NCBI GenBank assembly: GCA_000024525.1
Contig: CP001769.1
Span: forward strand, 2,094,001-2,158,000
From: Spirosoma linguale DSM 74
GTDB taxonomy: Bacteria > Bacteroidota > Bacteroidia > Cytophagales > Spirosomataceae
Direction: 5' to 3'
DNA: 64,000 nt
The notes beneath the pieces were generated by a model. It did no database searches and was not told where the DNA came from. It saw nothing but the letters and a program-made list of their open reading frames with translations. Positions within the stretch are counted from its first letter, which is position 1; each line of letters starts with the position of its first letter. A program made the position numbers and the translations under genes. Positions 53,603-61,816 of the stretch are shown piece after piece.

Positions 53603-55816
53603 TCAGACAAGCAGCATTCCGTGTTCCCGGAGTTTTGCCCAGGTAGCTGATTGCATAAAAGCCGCAAAGCTGTCGGTATGGCTGGCTTCATAATGGGCCT
53701 TTAAGCTGACGAGCGAACAGGGCTCTGGCTGCCTGATTGAGAGTAGAGGGAGCGTATCGACAAGCCATTGCCCGGTTTCGACGGTTGTTTCGAGCAGCCA
53801 GTGTCCCTGCTTACTGTAGAACTCCAGTTCGGCCATTTGGACTACCTTCCGGCCCTGCTGCAACTCGAAAACCTCCAGAGTAGGCAGATTGCCCGGCCAG
53901 ATTACAAACGCATTCGGGCGGGGCGCTTTATCTGATTGCTGGCTGATTGCCTTTTCGATATAGCGGGGTGGGATGGACGTAACCGGAATTTTAAACGGAA
54001 ACCACTTCTGCAAAGGCAGGTCGAAACCCACGTCGTGCATGTAGTTGAACAGCGATTTTCGTAGCCCTTCGGCAAACTGGTCGTGATCTGCCCCCGTAGG
54101 ATCAGCGTGTTCCAGATCGTTGTCTGCAAAAACATCCAGGCGGCTCCCCGGTTCAGCGGGGCCAATACGCATCACGTCGAACCCGGCGGGGTCAACGCCA
54201 ACCGGGCTGTGGGCGGTCATGGCGAAGCGGTGCCAGAAACCCGACTGAACAATGCCATTCATAAACAACTGCCTCACCATTTCCAGCGAGTCGATGGTTT
54301 CCTGCATGGTTTGGGTGGGAAAACCATACATCAGGTAAGCGTGTACCATAATGCCAGCCTGCGTAAAGGCATCGGCAACCCGGGCGACCTGGGCTACGGT
54401 TACGCCTTTTTTCATCCGTTCCAACAACCGGTCGGAGGCAACTTCCAATCCGCCCGATACGGCAATGCAGCCCGACGCTTTCAGCAGGGCACACAGATCG
54501 GGGGTAAAACTTACTTCAAACCGGATGTTAGTCCACCAGGTTACGGTTAGTTTCCGGCGAATAATTTCCATCGCCAGGTCACGCATCAGCGCGGGCGGAG
54601 CGGCTTCGTCCACAAAGTGGAATCCTGTCTGTCCGGTTTGCTCGATGATTTCCTCGATTCGATCACACAGGAGCGAAGCGGTTACGGGCTCGTACCGCTT
54701 GATGTAATCTAACGTTATATCGCAGAAGGAACATTTGCCCCAGTAGCAGCCATGTGCCAGGGTCAGCTTGTTCCAGCGGCCATCGCTCCAGAGCCGGTGC
54801 ATGGGGTTAACAACTTCAATAACTGACAGGTAATCGTGCAGCGGTAAATTGCGGTAATTGGGCGTGCCCGTTTCCCGTTGGGGTACATCCTTTTCACGAG
54901 CACCGTTATAGTATGTGACAACGCCATTTGTGCGGGCAAAGACGCGCTTCAACTGCGGTAACCCGCGCTGACCGGACAGATGCTCAAGCAAGGTCATGAG
55001 CGGGGCTTCGCCATCGTCGAGGCAGATGAAGTCAACGTAATCAAAAACGCGGGGCTCCGTAAGCGAACGAAGTTCCGTATTGGCATAGCCCCCGCCCATT
55101 ACAATTTTTATGTCAGGATGGTGCTCTTTGAGGTACTTCCCGCATGTCAGAGCACCATACAGATTACCCGGAAAGGGTACCGTCAGGCAAACGACAGTGG
55201 GTTTGACTTGCTGAATTTTCTGTTCCAGCAGATCGACCAGTCGTGAGGATACCCAGGTGTAAGGCGCTTGCAGGGCGTCGTGTAGTTCATCAAAATGCGT
55301 AGCCGATCGCCCCAATCGTTCGGCATACCGGCTGAAACCAAAATGGGGGTCGACGGCTTCCTGAATGAGGTCGCTCAGGTCTTCGAGGTACAGTGTGGCC
55401 AAATGACGGGCTTTATCGTGTAGCCCCATCGTTCCGAAAGCCCAGTCCAGTTCTTCTAACTGGTCAAAACGGGAAGCTTCGGGAAGGTACGTCCGGTCAC
55501 AAATGCTATGTGCCAGGGTCGGGTTTTTGTTTTGCAGAAACCGGATTACGGGGTCAATGGTGCTGATGTAGTCATGCTGCAACTGGCAGATTCGATAACT
55601 ATTATCCGACAACTCAGCGTCGGCAGCATCGAGTTGGGCAAACAGCGCCGACAAGCCCTTTGCCGAAAACAGGGCCAGAATCACCTCAATCCCCAAATCG
55701 GCCTGAAAGGCGGTTACTCCCTTCGTTTGTAAAAATCCTTTTAAATAAGCCGTTGCCGGATAGGGGGTATTTAACTGAGTAAAGGGCGGGGTAATGAGTA
55801 AGATTGTCTGCTCCAC
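53603..55816 (-). CDS. B12-binding radical SAM enzyme
   Basis: A 737-aa enzyme combining a cobalamin-binding Rossmann domain (residues about 1-290, with VVCLTVPFPGNLYGALTCGKYLKEHHPDIKIVMGGGY) and a radical SAM core. The iron-sulfur ligands are C357, C362 and C365 in GCYWGKCSFC, giving a CX4CX2C spacing instead of the usual CX3CX2C. The core continues with GFHFVDEAAPPALMRDLAMEI and SGGLEVASDRLLERMKKGVTVAQVARVADAFTQAGIMVHAYLMYGFP. The family catalyses methylation or complex rearrangements, often of natural products. There is no precursor peptide gene that I can see. The start codon is a GTG (55816). It stands alone, so the substrate cannot be told. Confidence 0.85.
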   Translation of the reverse strand: MEQTILLITPPFTQLNTPYPATAYLKGFLQTKGVTAFQADLGIEVILALFSAKGLSALFAQLDAADAELSDNSYRICQLQHDYISTIDPVIRFLQNKNPTLAHSICDRTYLPEASRFDQLEELDWAFGTMGLHDKARHLATLYLEDLSDLIQEAVDPHFGFSRYAERLGRSATHFDELHDALQAPYTWVSSRLVDLLEQKIQQVKPTVVCLTVPFPGNLYGALTCGKYLKEHHPDIKIVMGGGYANTELRSLTEPRVFDYVDFICLDDGEAPLMTLLEHLSGQRGLPQLKRVFARTNGVVTYYNGAREKDVPQRETGTPNYRNLPLHDYLSVIEVVNPMHRLWSDGRWNKLTLAHGCYWGKCSFCDITLDYIKRYEPVTASLLCDRIEEIIEQTGQTGFHFVDEAAPPALMRDLAMEIIRRKLTVTWWTNIRFEVSFTPDLCALLKASGCIAVSGGLEVASDRLLERMKKGVTVAQVARVADAFTQAGIMVHAYLMYGFPTQTMQETIDSLEMVRQLFMNGIVQSGFWHRFAMTAHSPVGVDPAGFDVMRIGPAEPGSRLDVFADNDLEHADPTGADHDQFAEGLRKSLFNYMHDVGFDLPLQKWFPFKIPVTSIPPRYIEKAISQQSDKAPRPNAFVIWPGNLPTLEVFELQQGRKVVQMAELEFYSKQGHWLLETTVETGQWLVDTLPLLSIRQPEPCSLVSLKAHYEASHTDSFAAFMQSATWAKLREHGMLLV

Positions 55817-55906
55817 TGTCGTATTCAGTCAAGGATAAGGCCTTAACTTCTCCTGAGAAGGCATAACCTTCGGCTTTCGGCAATGGTTCGGGAGGGGCAT
55901 TGGGGC

Positions 55907-56506
55907 TTAGTGATTCCAGCTTAGGGTGGCGGTGCTGAAGTCAATCGTTCGGCGTCCCTGCGCATAGAACTCGACGTTAATGGTCATTCGCTGCGCTTTT
56001 TTCATCTGCGTAATCAATTTCGCTGCATCATCGAAAAAAATGATGTTTGCCCGACCGTTTTCGGCCGCCGAAAAGGAATAGTTACGGGCTGGCTGGTTGT
56101 CGAACGCAATACGTGCACTCCCGCCCTGAAAGGTCCGGTTAAATTGACCCCTGGATATTTCCAGATACAGAAAGGTGTCATCATTTCTATGCCGGATTGT
56201 CAGCGTAGCCACCGAACCACCCGCGTAGGGAAAGGAAAAATTCAATGGGGTTGGCGAGGCAATCGACGCCTTATACACGATGCTTCCCGCCTTATCGACT
56301 ACTTTCTTCTCATACGTCCATTTACCGGCCGGAAGCGTGGGTTTTGCGTCGGATATAGACTTAGTCGAAGACGTTTGTTCGGGTTTTACGGATTGATTTG
56401 ATGCCGTAACCCCGGCCAGGGGTATTCCTGTCGACGCGACCGACTCTTCGTTTTTTAAACTGGTTGAGAAGATCAGCAGGCTGCTTAAAAAAACTAATGA
56501 TTTCAT
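55907..56506 (-). CDS. secreted protein of unknown function
   Basis: A 199-aa exported protein with an N-terminal hydrophobic segment (MKSLVFLSSLLIFSTS). A Ser/Thr-rich linker (residues 20-55) precedes a beta-rich domain with GKWTYEKKVVDKAGSIVYKASIASPTPLNFSFPYAGGSVATLTIRHR, FDNQPARNYSF and MTINVEFYAQGRRTIDFSTATLSW. The domain lacks cysteines. No family is recognised. It is separated from its upstream neighbour by a 27-bp perfect hairpin. Confidence 0.65.
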   Translation of the reverse strand: MKSLVFLSSLLIFSTSLKNEESVASTGIPLAGVTASNQSVKPEQTSSTKSISDAKPTLPAGKWTYEKKVVDKAGSIVYKASIASPTPLNFSFPYAGGSVATLTIRHRNDDTFLYLEISRGQFNRTFQGGSARIAFDNQPARNYSFSAAENGRANIIFFDDAAKLITQMKKAQRMTINVEFYAQGRRTIDFSTATLSWNH

Positions 56507-56553
56507 GCCGGATTAGGTTATGTGAGTGGTGCCTGCTGATGTTGCGGTGAGCC

Positions 56554-56612
56554 TAGTCCAAAAGCGCCATCGGACATATCTGGGTGATATGTCCGATGGC
56601 GCTTTTGGACTA
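56554..56612 (-). terminator. 27-bp perfect hairpin after the M23/LysM peptidase gene
   Basis: Arms 56554-56580 and 56586-56612 match perfectly over 27 bp around a TGGGT loop. The stem contains CCAAAAGCGCC and its complement, and begins 6 bp after the peptidase stop. Symmetry leaves the orientation open, but the position suits a terminator or mRNA 3'-end stabiliser. Confidence 0.75.
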
Positions 56613-56618
56613 TTACGC

Positions 56619-57683
56619 TTAATGTACCCGGAGTTTCTGGCCAGGCCGAATGCGTGTGCGGGCCGACATATGGTTCTTTCGTGTTAGCGACGAGACCGAC
56701 ATGCCATACCGGTCAGCGATAGAGCTTAGCGTTTCGCCGGAACGTACGCGGTGTAGCACCGTTCGCTTGAACTTGGGCTTGAAACTGTTATCCGACGACC
56801 GTCCCCCACGCAGGTAGTCCCAAACGGAGCCCGTCAGTAGAAAATGATCGGAGTTGATCTTGTTTTCCGGGAACGAATAGATGTTCAGCGGGCTAAACGG
56901 GTTGCCTTCGTAACGGGTCTCAAAGTGAAGGTGAGGGCCGGAGCTGCGTCCTGTGCTACCACCCAGACCAAGCTGGTCGCCCGCTTTCACCAATTGCCCC
57001 TGCTCAACCGTTTGTTTGGACATGTGTCCGTAAAGCGTTTCGAGCCCATTATAATGCCGAACCAGCACATAGCGGCCATACCCATTGCCGTCCCAGCCAA
57101 CAATGCGAACAATACCATCAAATGCGGAGTAGACGGGATCACCGGTTTCCAGGTCGAGGTCTGTTCCGGTATGCCAGCGACCCCATCGATACCCGAAGTT
57201 CGAGGTCATTTTTCCTTCGTTAAGCGGGGGCGACCAGAACCGGTTGGCAGGCGGGTCGTACAGTTTGATGTCGATGGCTTCATCAAATTCGAGGGGGTTA
57301 ATGTTGTAAGGGTCGATGGTGCGCGAATCCCAAACGGCGTAATAATCCGCTATTTTAACCCATTCTGTACCAACCAGTACAGAGTCAATGACTTCAACAA
57401 CACTTGTTTCACCCTGATCAATTTGACTGGTGTCTTCACTGACAACCGGGTTCAATTCTTTTTTCGGCTCAAACTGGCTGTTAAAGCGCAGTTGTGTGGC
57501 TTCCTGCTCGAATTGGTCGTCCGCTTTTTGCGGCTGTTCGACGACCGGAAAATTTGGGTTCGAACCCGTTTTTGGAGTAATACGCAGGTTATTTTTAAAT
57601 CGCCCGCGCTCCTGGGCCTGTGTCGTTACGGTCAAACACAGGCACCCAATGGCCAAAAGCCACCGTGTAGCGGTTTCTCTCAT
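56619..57683 (-). CDS. M23-family peptidase with C-terminal LysM domain
   Basis: A peptidoglycan endopeptidase-like protein, exported by a signal peptide (MRETATRWLLAIGCLCLTVTTQAQ). The M23 domain has the zinc-site residues H171 and D175 (WHTGTDLD), H220 (YGHM) and H251/H253 (GPHLHFE). All are present, so activity is likely. A charged region (residues 25-130) precedes it. The last 45 residues are a LysM domain (HRVRSGETLSSIADRYGMSVSSLTRKN), which binds peptidoglycan glycan chains. Its order, catalytic domain before LysM, is the reverse of many NlpD/EnvC-type proteins. It is 87 bp downstream of trxB, with a palindromic repeat between them. Confidence 0.9.
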   Translation of the reverse strand: MRETATRWLLAIGCLCLTVTTQAQERGRFKNNLRITPKTGSNPNFPVVEQPQKADDQFEQEATQLRFNSQFEPKKELNPVVSEDTSQIDQGETSVVEVIDSVLVGTEWVKIADYYAVWDSRTIDPYNINPLEFDEAIDIKLYDPPANRFWSPPLNEGKMTSNFGYRWGRWHTGTDLDLETGDPVYSAFDGIVRIVGWDGNGYGRYVLVRHYNGLETLYGHMSKQTVEQGQLVKAGDQLGLGGSTGRSSGPHLHFETRYEGNPFSPLNIYSFPENKINSDHFLLTGSVWDYLRGGRSSDNSFKPKFKRTVLHRVRSGETLSSIADRYGMSVSSLTRKNHMSARTRIRPGQKLRVH

Positions 57684-57702
57684 TGTACGTAAATAAGTTC
57701 GC

Positions 57703-57757
57703 TAGTTATTGGTTATTCGTTATTGATTAATGACCAGTAACGAATAACCAATAACTA
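57703..57757. repeat. 20-bp perfect palindrome of heptad type between trxB and the M23 gene
   Basis: TAGTTATTGGTTATTCGTTA (57703-57722) and its exact complement (57738-57757) surround a 15-nt loop. The units are TTATTGG, TTATTCG, TTATTGA and TTAATGA. Unlike the other arrays of this kind it lies between two genes pointing the same way. Confidence 0.75.
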
Positions 57758-57770
57758 ACGACTGGTTTTG

Positions 57771-58742
57771 TTAATGAACAATTTCTTCTCCCTGCATTTC
57801 AAGGGTGACCAGGTAACGTTCAGCGTCGAGGGCGGCCATACAGCCTGTTCCGGCTGCGGTCACTGCCTGGCGGTAAATGTTATCCTGCGCGTCACCACAG
57901 GCAAAAACACCGGGTATGTTGGTTCGGGTACTGCCTTTTTCGGTGATGATGTACCCATTTTCATCCAGATCAAGGTAGTCCTGAAAAATATCGGTATTGG
58001 GTTTGTGACCAATCGCAACAAAGAAGCCGGTCACATCTAAGATCCGTTCTTCGCCCGTTTCGCTATTCTTCACCCGTACGCCCGTTACATCTTCATCGCC
58101 CAGCACTTCTTCGGTAGATGTGTTGTACAGAATTTCGATGTTGTGCGCCGTTTTAACGCGTTTCTGCATGAATTGCGATGCCCGCATTTCGTCTCGGCGA
58201 ACCAGCATATACACTTTCCGGCAAATATTGGACAAGTAACTTGCTTCTTCGGCAGCCGTGTCACCGGCACCCACAATGGCCACATCCTGACCACGGAAGA
58301 AGAACCCGTCGCAGACGGCGCAGGCCGATACGCCCCGGCCGTTTAGACGCATCTCGGAGGGAAGCCCGAGCCATTTGGCCGATGCGCCCGTCGATATAAT
58401 AATGGAATCAGCCGTGATTTCGTGTTTGTCGTCGACGATAGCGCGGTGCGGGTTGTCGAGGCTGGGCTGGTCGGCGAACACAACTTTCGTTACCATACCG
58501 TATCGAATGTCGGTACCAAACCGGCGGGCCTGCGCTTCAAGGTCCTGCATCATCTGCGGGCCCTGTACGCCATTGGGGTAGCCTGGGAAATTATCTACTT
58601 CGGTAGTGATGGTGAGCTGGCCACCGGGTTGCCCACCCTGGTATAAAACGGGTTGGACATTGGCACGTGCTGCGTAAATAGCTGCTGTGTAACCGGCCGG
58701 GCCTGAACCTATAATGAGGCACTTTACATGTTCGGAAGTCAT
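57771..58742 (-). CDS. trxB: thioredoxin-disulfide reductase TrxB
   Basis: Reduces thioredoxin with NADPH through FAD and a redox-active disulfide. FAD-binding GSGPAG (residues 12-17), NADPH-binding GAGDTA (158-163) and the redox pair C141/C144 in CAVCDG are visible. The common form is CATCDG, so the second residue of the motif differs, with no likely effect. A C-terminal GVFACGDAQD completes the FAD site. The length (323 aa) is normal. It is probably a separate unit, since the preceding gene on this strand (658 aa) ends 155 bp upstream. Confidence 0.95.
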   Translation of the reverse strand: MTSEHVKCLIIGSGPAGYTAAIYAARANVQPVLYQGGQPGGQLTITTEVDNFPGYPNGVQGPQMMQDLEAQARRFGTDIRYGMVTKVVFADQPSLDNPHRAIVDDKHEITADSIIISTGASAKWLGLPSEMRLNGRGVSACAVCDGFFFRGQDVAIVGAGDTAAEEASYLSNICRKVYMLVRRDEMRASQFMQKRVKTAHNIEILYNTSTEEVLGDEDVTGVRVKNSETGEERILDVTGFFVAIGHKPNTDIFQDYLDLDENGYIITEKGSTRTNIPGVFACGDAQDNIYRQAVTAAGTGCMAALDAERYLVTLEMQGEEIVH

Positions 58743-58897
58743 TGCAATGGGAGCGAAGTCGTCTGGTAACTAAAAAATGGCTTCCCTCAAAAAGAGGGAG
58801 TATTCTGACAACATACACAAAATTGAAAAAAATCCCTCGGAAAGCAAAGAGAAGAATTATGATGCAGCATAGGTAATGTATGGTATGGCAAACATCC

Positions 58898-60874
58898 TTA
58901 CAGCACTCTCCAGTCAATCCGGCGGTTGAGCCGCCGGTTTTCATCGGTGGTATTGGGTACCAGCGGGCGGGCTTTGCCGTAACCAACTGCTTTTATCCGG
59001 CTCGGCTGTATGCCTGCTTTCGTCAGGTATGTGACTACGGCCTGCGCTCGTTTCTGCGATAAGGCCAGGTTGGCGGCTGCATCACCCTTGTCGTCGGTAT
59101 GGCCCGATATTTCAACAGCTACCGTTGGGTTGGCCTGCATAAATACGGAAAGACGGTCCAGTTCGGTGCGCGATTTTTCGGCCAGGTCATACCGCCCGGA
59201 TTCAAAAAACAGATTGTTCAGGGTTTCATTGGCCGATGCTCCTGTGCTTACGGGTTCCAGGGGTACGCTCAGTGTCAGGCCTTCGCCTTTGGTCTTCTGG
59301 GTAAAGTCGAAGGACAGACTCTTAAACAGATACCCTGGCACGCTTACATAAAGAGCATATTCGCCCCCGCTGGGTAAGACCGCTGTATACTGCCCCGTTT
59401 GGGCGTCGGCCTTTACCTGCGAAACGATTTGATTGGTTTTCAGATCGATCAACTCGACGGTAGCGGCCAGTGGTTTCTTCGTTTTGGCATCGGCAACCGT
59501 TCCCTTCAAAAAACTTACGGGCCGCACACGCTCCCGCAACGATTCGGGCAGATCGAAGGTGTAAAGCCGTGACTTCTGTGAAATGCCGTCTTTCTGTTCT
59601 TCAAACGAATAATAAGCCCGGGTACCATTGGCGGTTACAAAAAGTGATGCCTGATCTTCAGATGTGTTGATCGGATAACCTAAGTTCGTAGGTGCTGACC
59701 AGCCCGAAGGACTATTGTCGGCCACAAATAGATCGTAACCTCCAAGACCAATATGGCCTTCTGATGCGAAAAATAAACTTTGTCCATTGGCGTGAAGGAA
59801 GGGCGATGCCTCGTTGGCACTGGTATTGACCGGCTCACCCAGGTTGACCGGCTCAGTCCAGTTGCCATCTGCGCCCAGGGCGCTACGCCATATGTCTCGC
59901 CGACCCTTTCCCCCCGGCCGGTCGGAAACGAAATACAATTGTCGGCCGTCGGCCGATAAAGCGGGCTGCGATTCGTAATAGCGGGTGTTGATGGCTGGCC
60001 CCAGATTGTCGGGACTTGACCAGTCGTTGCCCGTTTTTCGGCTTACGTACAAATCGCAGCTTCCGAACCCTTTCCGGCCCTGACAGGCCGTAAACACCAG
60101 CGTCCGCCCATCGGCTGACAGGCTGGCCGTGCCTTCATTTTCGGGAGTGTTGATGCTCGCTGCCAGCGACACCGGGGGAGACCAGGTTTCTCCGTTGAAA
60201 GTAGCTGTCATAAGGTCTTCGTCGCCTTCGGGCTTGAGAGCTGTGAAAACGAGGGTTTGTTCGTCGGCTGTGAGGACCGGGAAATACTGAGAGGGTGTCG
60301 TTTGCAGCACGGACGACAGCGGCTTGGGATCAACGGCCTGCGGGTGCTGCATGGCCTCCAGGCCAAAACGGGCGGTTTCTAACTGGTGAGTAATCCGTTT
60401 TCCCTGCGCCGACTGGGGCGCAAAAAGTGTTTGGTACTTTTCCAGAAACGGAAGTGCCTCACTGTAGCGGCCCAACCGCAGGAGTGTATTGCTCAGCGAT
60501 TGGTAGGCCGCGCCGGAAGCCGGACTATCGGGCTGAAGTTTTATGACGTTTCGATAGGCCGAAAGCGCCGGTTCATACTGCCGGGTAAACTCATACAGTT
60601 GCCCCAGTTTAATATAGGCATCCGTAAAATCGGGGTCCTGTTTAATGGCCTGTTCCATAAATGGAATGGCTTCTCGGGCCTTGCGCTCCCCAAAGAGTTT
60701 GATGGCCTGGGCGTATAATTCCTTAGCCTTGGCCGACTGAGCGAGGAGAGGAGGGCAGGAGGCAAAAAGTAAAGCAATCAACGCTAACTGCTTTACTTTT
60801 TGGCCCCGGTGCCAACGGCGAAAGCCCTTTAGGGGATATTCAGGAACTTGTGTGTCTGCAACGATATTTGCCAT
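58898..60874 (-). CDS. PorE-like protein (TPR, PD40 propeller, regulatory-like domain, OmpA C-terminus)
   Basis: A 658-aa envelope protein. A hydrophobic segment (VKQLALIALLFASCPPLLAQ) follows an unusually long N-terminal extension of 27 residues. TPR repeats (about residues 48-150) are followed by a PD40/WD40-like propeller (about 195-435, for example ALSADGRQLYFVSDRPGGKGRRDIW), a carboxypeptidase-regulatory-like domain (455-535) and an OmpA C-terminal domain. The OmpA domain carries VEISGHTDDKGDAAANLALSQKRAQAV, the peptidoglycan-binding block. This is the domain order of PorE, a periplasmic T9SS component; that assignment is by architecture only. The ATG overlaps the end of queE by 46 bp, an unusually long overlap. 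Confidence 0.82.
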   Translation of the reverse strand: MANIVADTQVPEYPLKGFRRWHRGQKVKQLALIALLFASCPPLLAQSAKAKELYAQAIKLFGERKAREAIPFMEQAIKQDPDFTDAYIKLGQLYEFTRQYEPALSAYRNVIKLQPDSPASGAAYQSLSNTLLRLGRYSEALPFLEKYQTLFAPQSAQGKRITHQLETARFGLEAMQHPQAVDPKPLSSVLQTTPSQYFPVLTADEQTLVFTALKPEGDEDLMTATFNGETWSPPVSLAASINTPENEGTASLSADGRTLVFTACQGRKGFGSCDLYVSRKTGNDWSSPDNLGPAINTRYYESQPALSADGRQLYFVSDRPGGKGRRDIWRSALGADGNWTEPVNLGEPVNTSANEASPFLHANGQSLFFASEGHIGLGGYDLFVADNSPSGWSAPTNLGYPINTSEDQASLFVTANGTRAYYSFEEQKDGISQKSRLYTFDLPESLRERVRPVSFLKGTVADAKTKKPLAATVELIDLKTNQIVSQVKADAQTGQYTAVLPSGGEYALYVSVPGYLFKSLSFDFTQKTKGEGLTLSVPLEPVSTGASANETLNNLFFESGRYDLAEKSRTELDRLSVFMQANPTVAVEISGHTDDKGDAAANLALSQKRAQAVVTYLTKAGIQPSRIKAVGYGKARPLVPNTTDENRRLNRRIDWRVL

Positions 60875-61479
60875 TGCGGATGATCTTTTACGTAATCAAC
60901 GATGCGAGGCAGCATTTCATTGGAACGACCCCATTCGGATTGCAAAAAGAGTTTACAATCGGGTCGTAAATACGGAACGAACGACTCAGCAAAGGCGAAA
61001 TCGGATTGATTATAGATAATTACTTTCAGTTCGTCGGCTTTTTCATAGATCGCTGGATTAGGCTTTTTAAACTTCTTCGGCGAGAAGCAGATCCAGTCCC
61101 ACGAGCCCGTCACGGTTTGGCAAACGCCCGATGTTTCGATGTTTGTCTTGAAGCCAGCCACTTGCAGGGCTTCGGTAAGGGCGGTAAGGTCGTGCATGAG
61201 GGGCTCGCCACCCGTTATTACCGCCAATCGGCCGGGGTATTGCAGGGCACCCTTCACCAGCGCATCAATGGACTGTTTTGGATGAGCATCGGCATCCCAT
61301 GATTCTTTCACATCGCACCAGTGGCAGCCTACATCGCAGCCCCCAAGCCGGATGAAGTAAGCCGCCCGACCCGTATGAGCCCCCTCCCCCTGAATGGTGT
61401 AAAAAGCTTCCATTACGGGCAGGGCAATTGTGGACTGGTTGTCTGTTTGTTTAGTTTGTTGTTCCTGTGTCAAAAGCAT
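60829..61479 (-). CDS. queE: 7-carboxy-7-deazaguanine synthase QueE
   Basis: A radical SAM enzyme that converts 6-carboxytetrahydropterin to 7-carboxy-7-deazaguanine for queuosine synthesis. It shows FYTIQGEGAHTGRAAYFIRLGGCDVGCHWCD with the CX3CX2C iron-sulfur cysteines C48, C52 and C55. VITGGEPLMH and ETSGV are also present. The length (216 aa) is normal. The ATG at 61479 follows the TATCTTTG box by only four bases. It overlaps the PorE-like gene downstream, and the two are probably on one transcript although their functions seem unrelated. Confidence 0.93.
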   Translation of the reverse strand: MLLTQEQQTKQTDNQSTIALPVMEAFYTIQGEGAHTGRAAYFIRLGGCDVGCHWCDVKESWDADAHPKQSIDALVKGALQYPGRLAVITGGEPLMHDLTALTEALQVAGFKTNIETSGVCQTVTGSWDWICFSPKKFKKPNPAIYEKADELKVIIYNQSDFAFAESFVPYLRPDCKLFLQSEWGRSNEMLPRIVDYVKDHPQWQISLQTHKFLNIP

Positions 61480-61483
61480 AGTA

Positions 61484-61491
61484 CAAAGATA
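61484..61491 (-). promoter_or_regulatory. -7 promoter box of queE
   Basis: On the minus strand the sequence reads TATCTTTG followed by TACT and then the queE ATG. An exact match to TAnnTTTG only 4 nt from the start codon implies a leaderless or nearly leaderless mRNA. Confidence 0.5.
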
Positions 61492-61562
61492 GGGAGTTCC
61501 TTCGTAGACCTGAACGATTTCCGGAACCTAATCGGTCAGGGGTGCTGAGTTCTTTTAAGGGA

Positions 61563-61597
61563 TTTGTTATGAGTTTATCGCTTCTCCCGTATCTTTG
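61563..61597 (+). promoter_or_regulatory. promoter of the his leader and hisG
   Basis: TTTG at 61563-61566 and TATCTTTG at 61590-61597, separated by 23 nt, fit the Bacteroidota -33/-7 pattern. The ATG of the possible leader peptide begins 4 nt after the box. Confidence 0.5.
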
Positions 61598-61601
61598 CGG
61601 C

Positions 61602-61664
61602 ATGATTTCCCAACGGGCCACTCATTCTCCTTTTCGACATCGTCGCCATCGTGGCGGCTTCTGA
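61602..61664 (+). CDS. possible his operon leader peptide
   Basis: A 20-codon frame, MISQRATHSPFRHRRHRGGF, begins 4 nt after a good -7 box and stops 152 bp before hisG. Three of the 20 residues are His and five are Arg. In other bacteria such His-containing leader peptides control his operons by ribosome-mediated attenuation. Here I see a CGCCATCGTGGCG hairpin within the His codons but no clear downstream terminator. It is too short to be supported by homology. An alternative is that the transcript is simply a 5' untranslated region. Confidence 0.4.
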   Translation: MISQRATHSPFRHRRHRGGF

Positions 61665-61785
61665 GCCAATATATCGGGCTGCCAACATGTCCTTCCCCGT
61701 TTGTCGCGTACTTTTGTTTTCCAGATCAATTCACCTATTCCTGATGCCTTTCCACGTACGAATGGCGTCAAGAGCTGTATGACAC

Positions 61786-61813
61786 ACATCATACATCATC
61801 CATTATACATCAA
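61786..61813 (+). repeat. four heptads just before hisG
   Basis: ACATCAT, ACATCAT, CCATTAT and ACATCAA follow each other directly at 61786-61813, ending 3 bp before the hisG ATG. The 7-bp spacing is the same as in the larger arrays of this window, although the sequence differs. Confidence 0.5.
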
Positions 61814-61816
61814 GTA

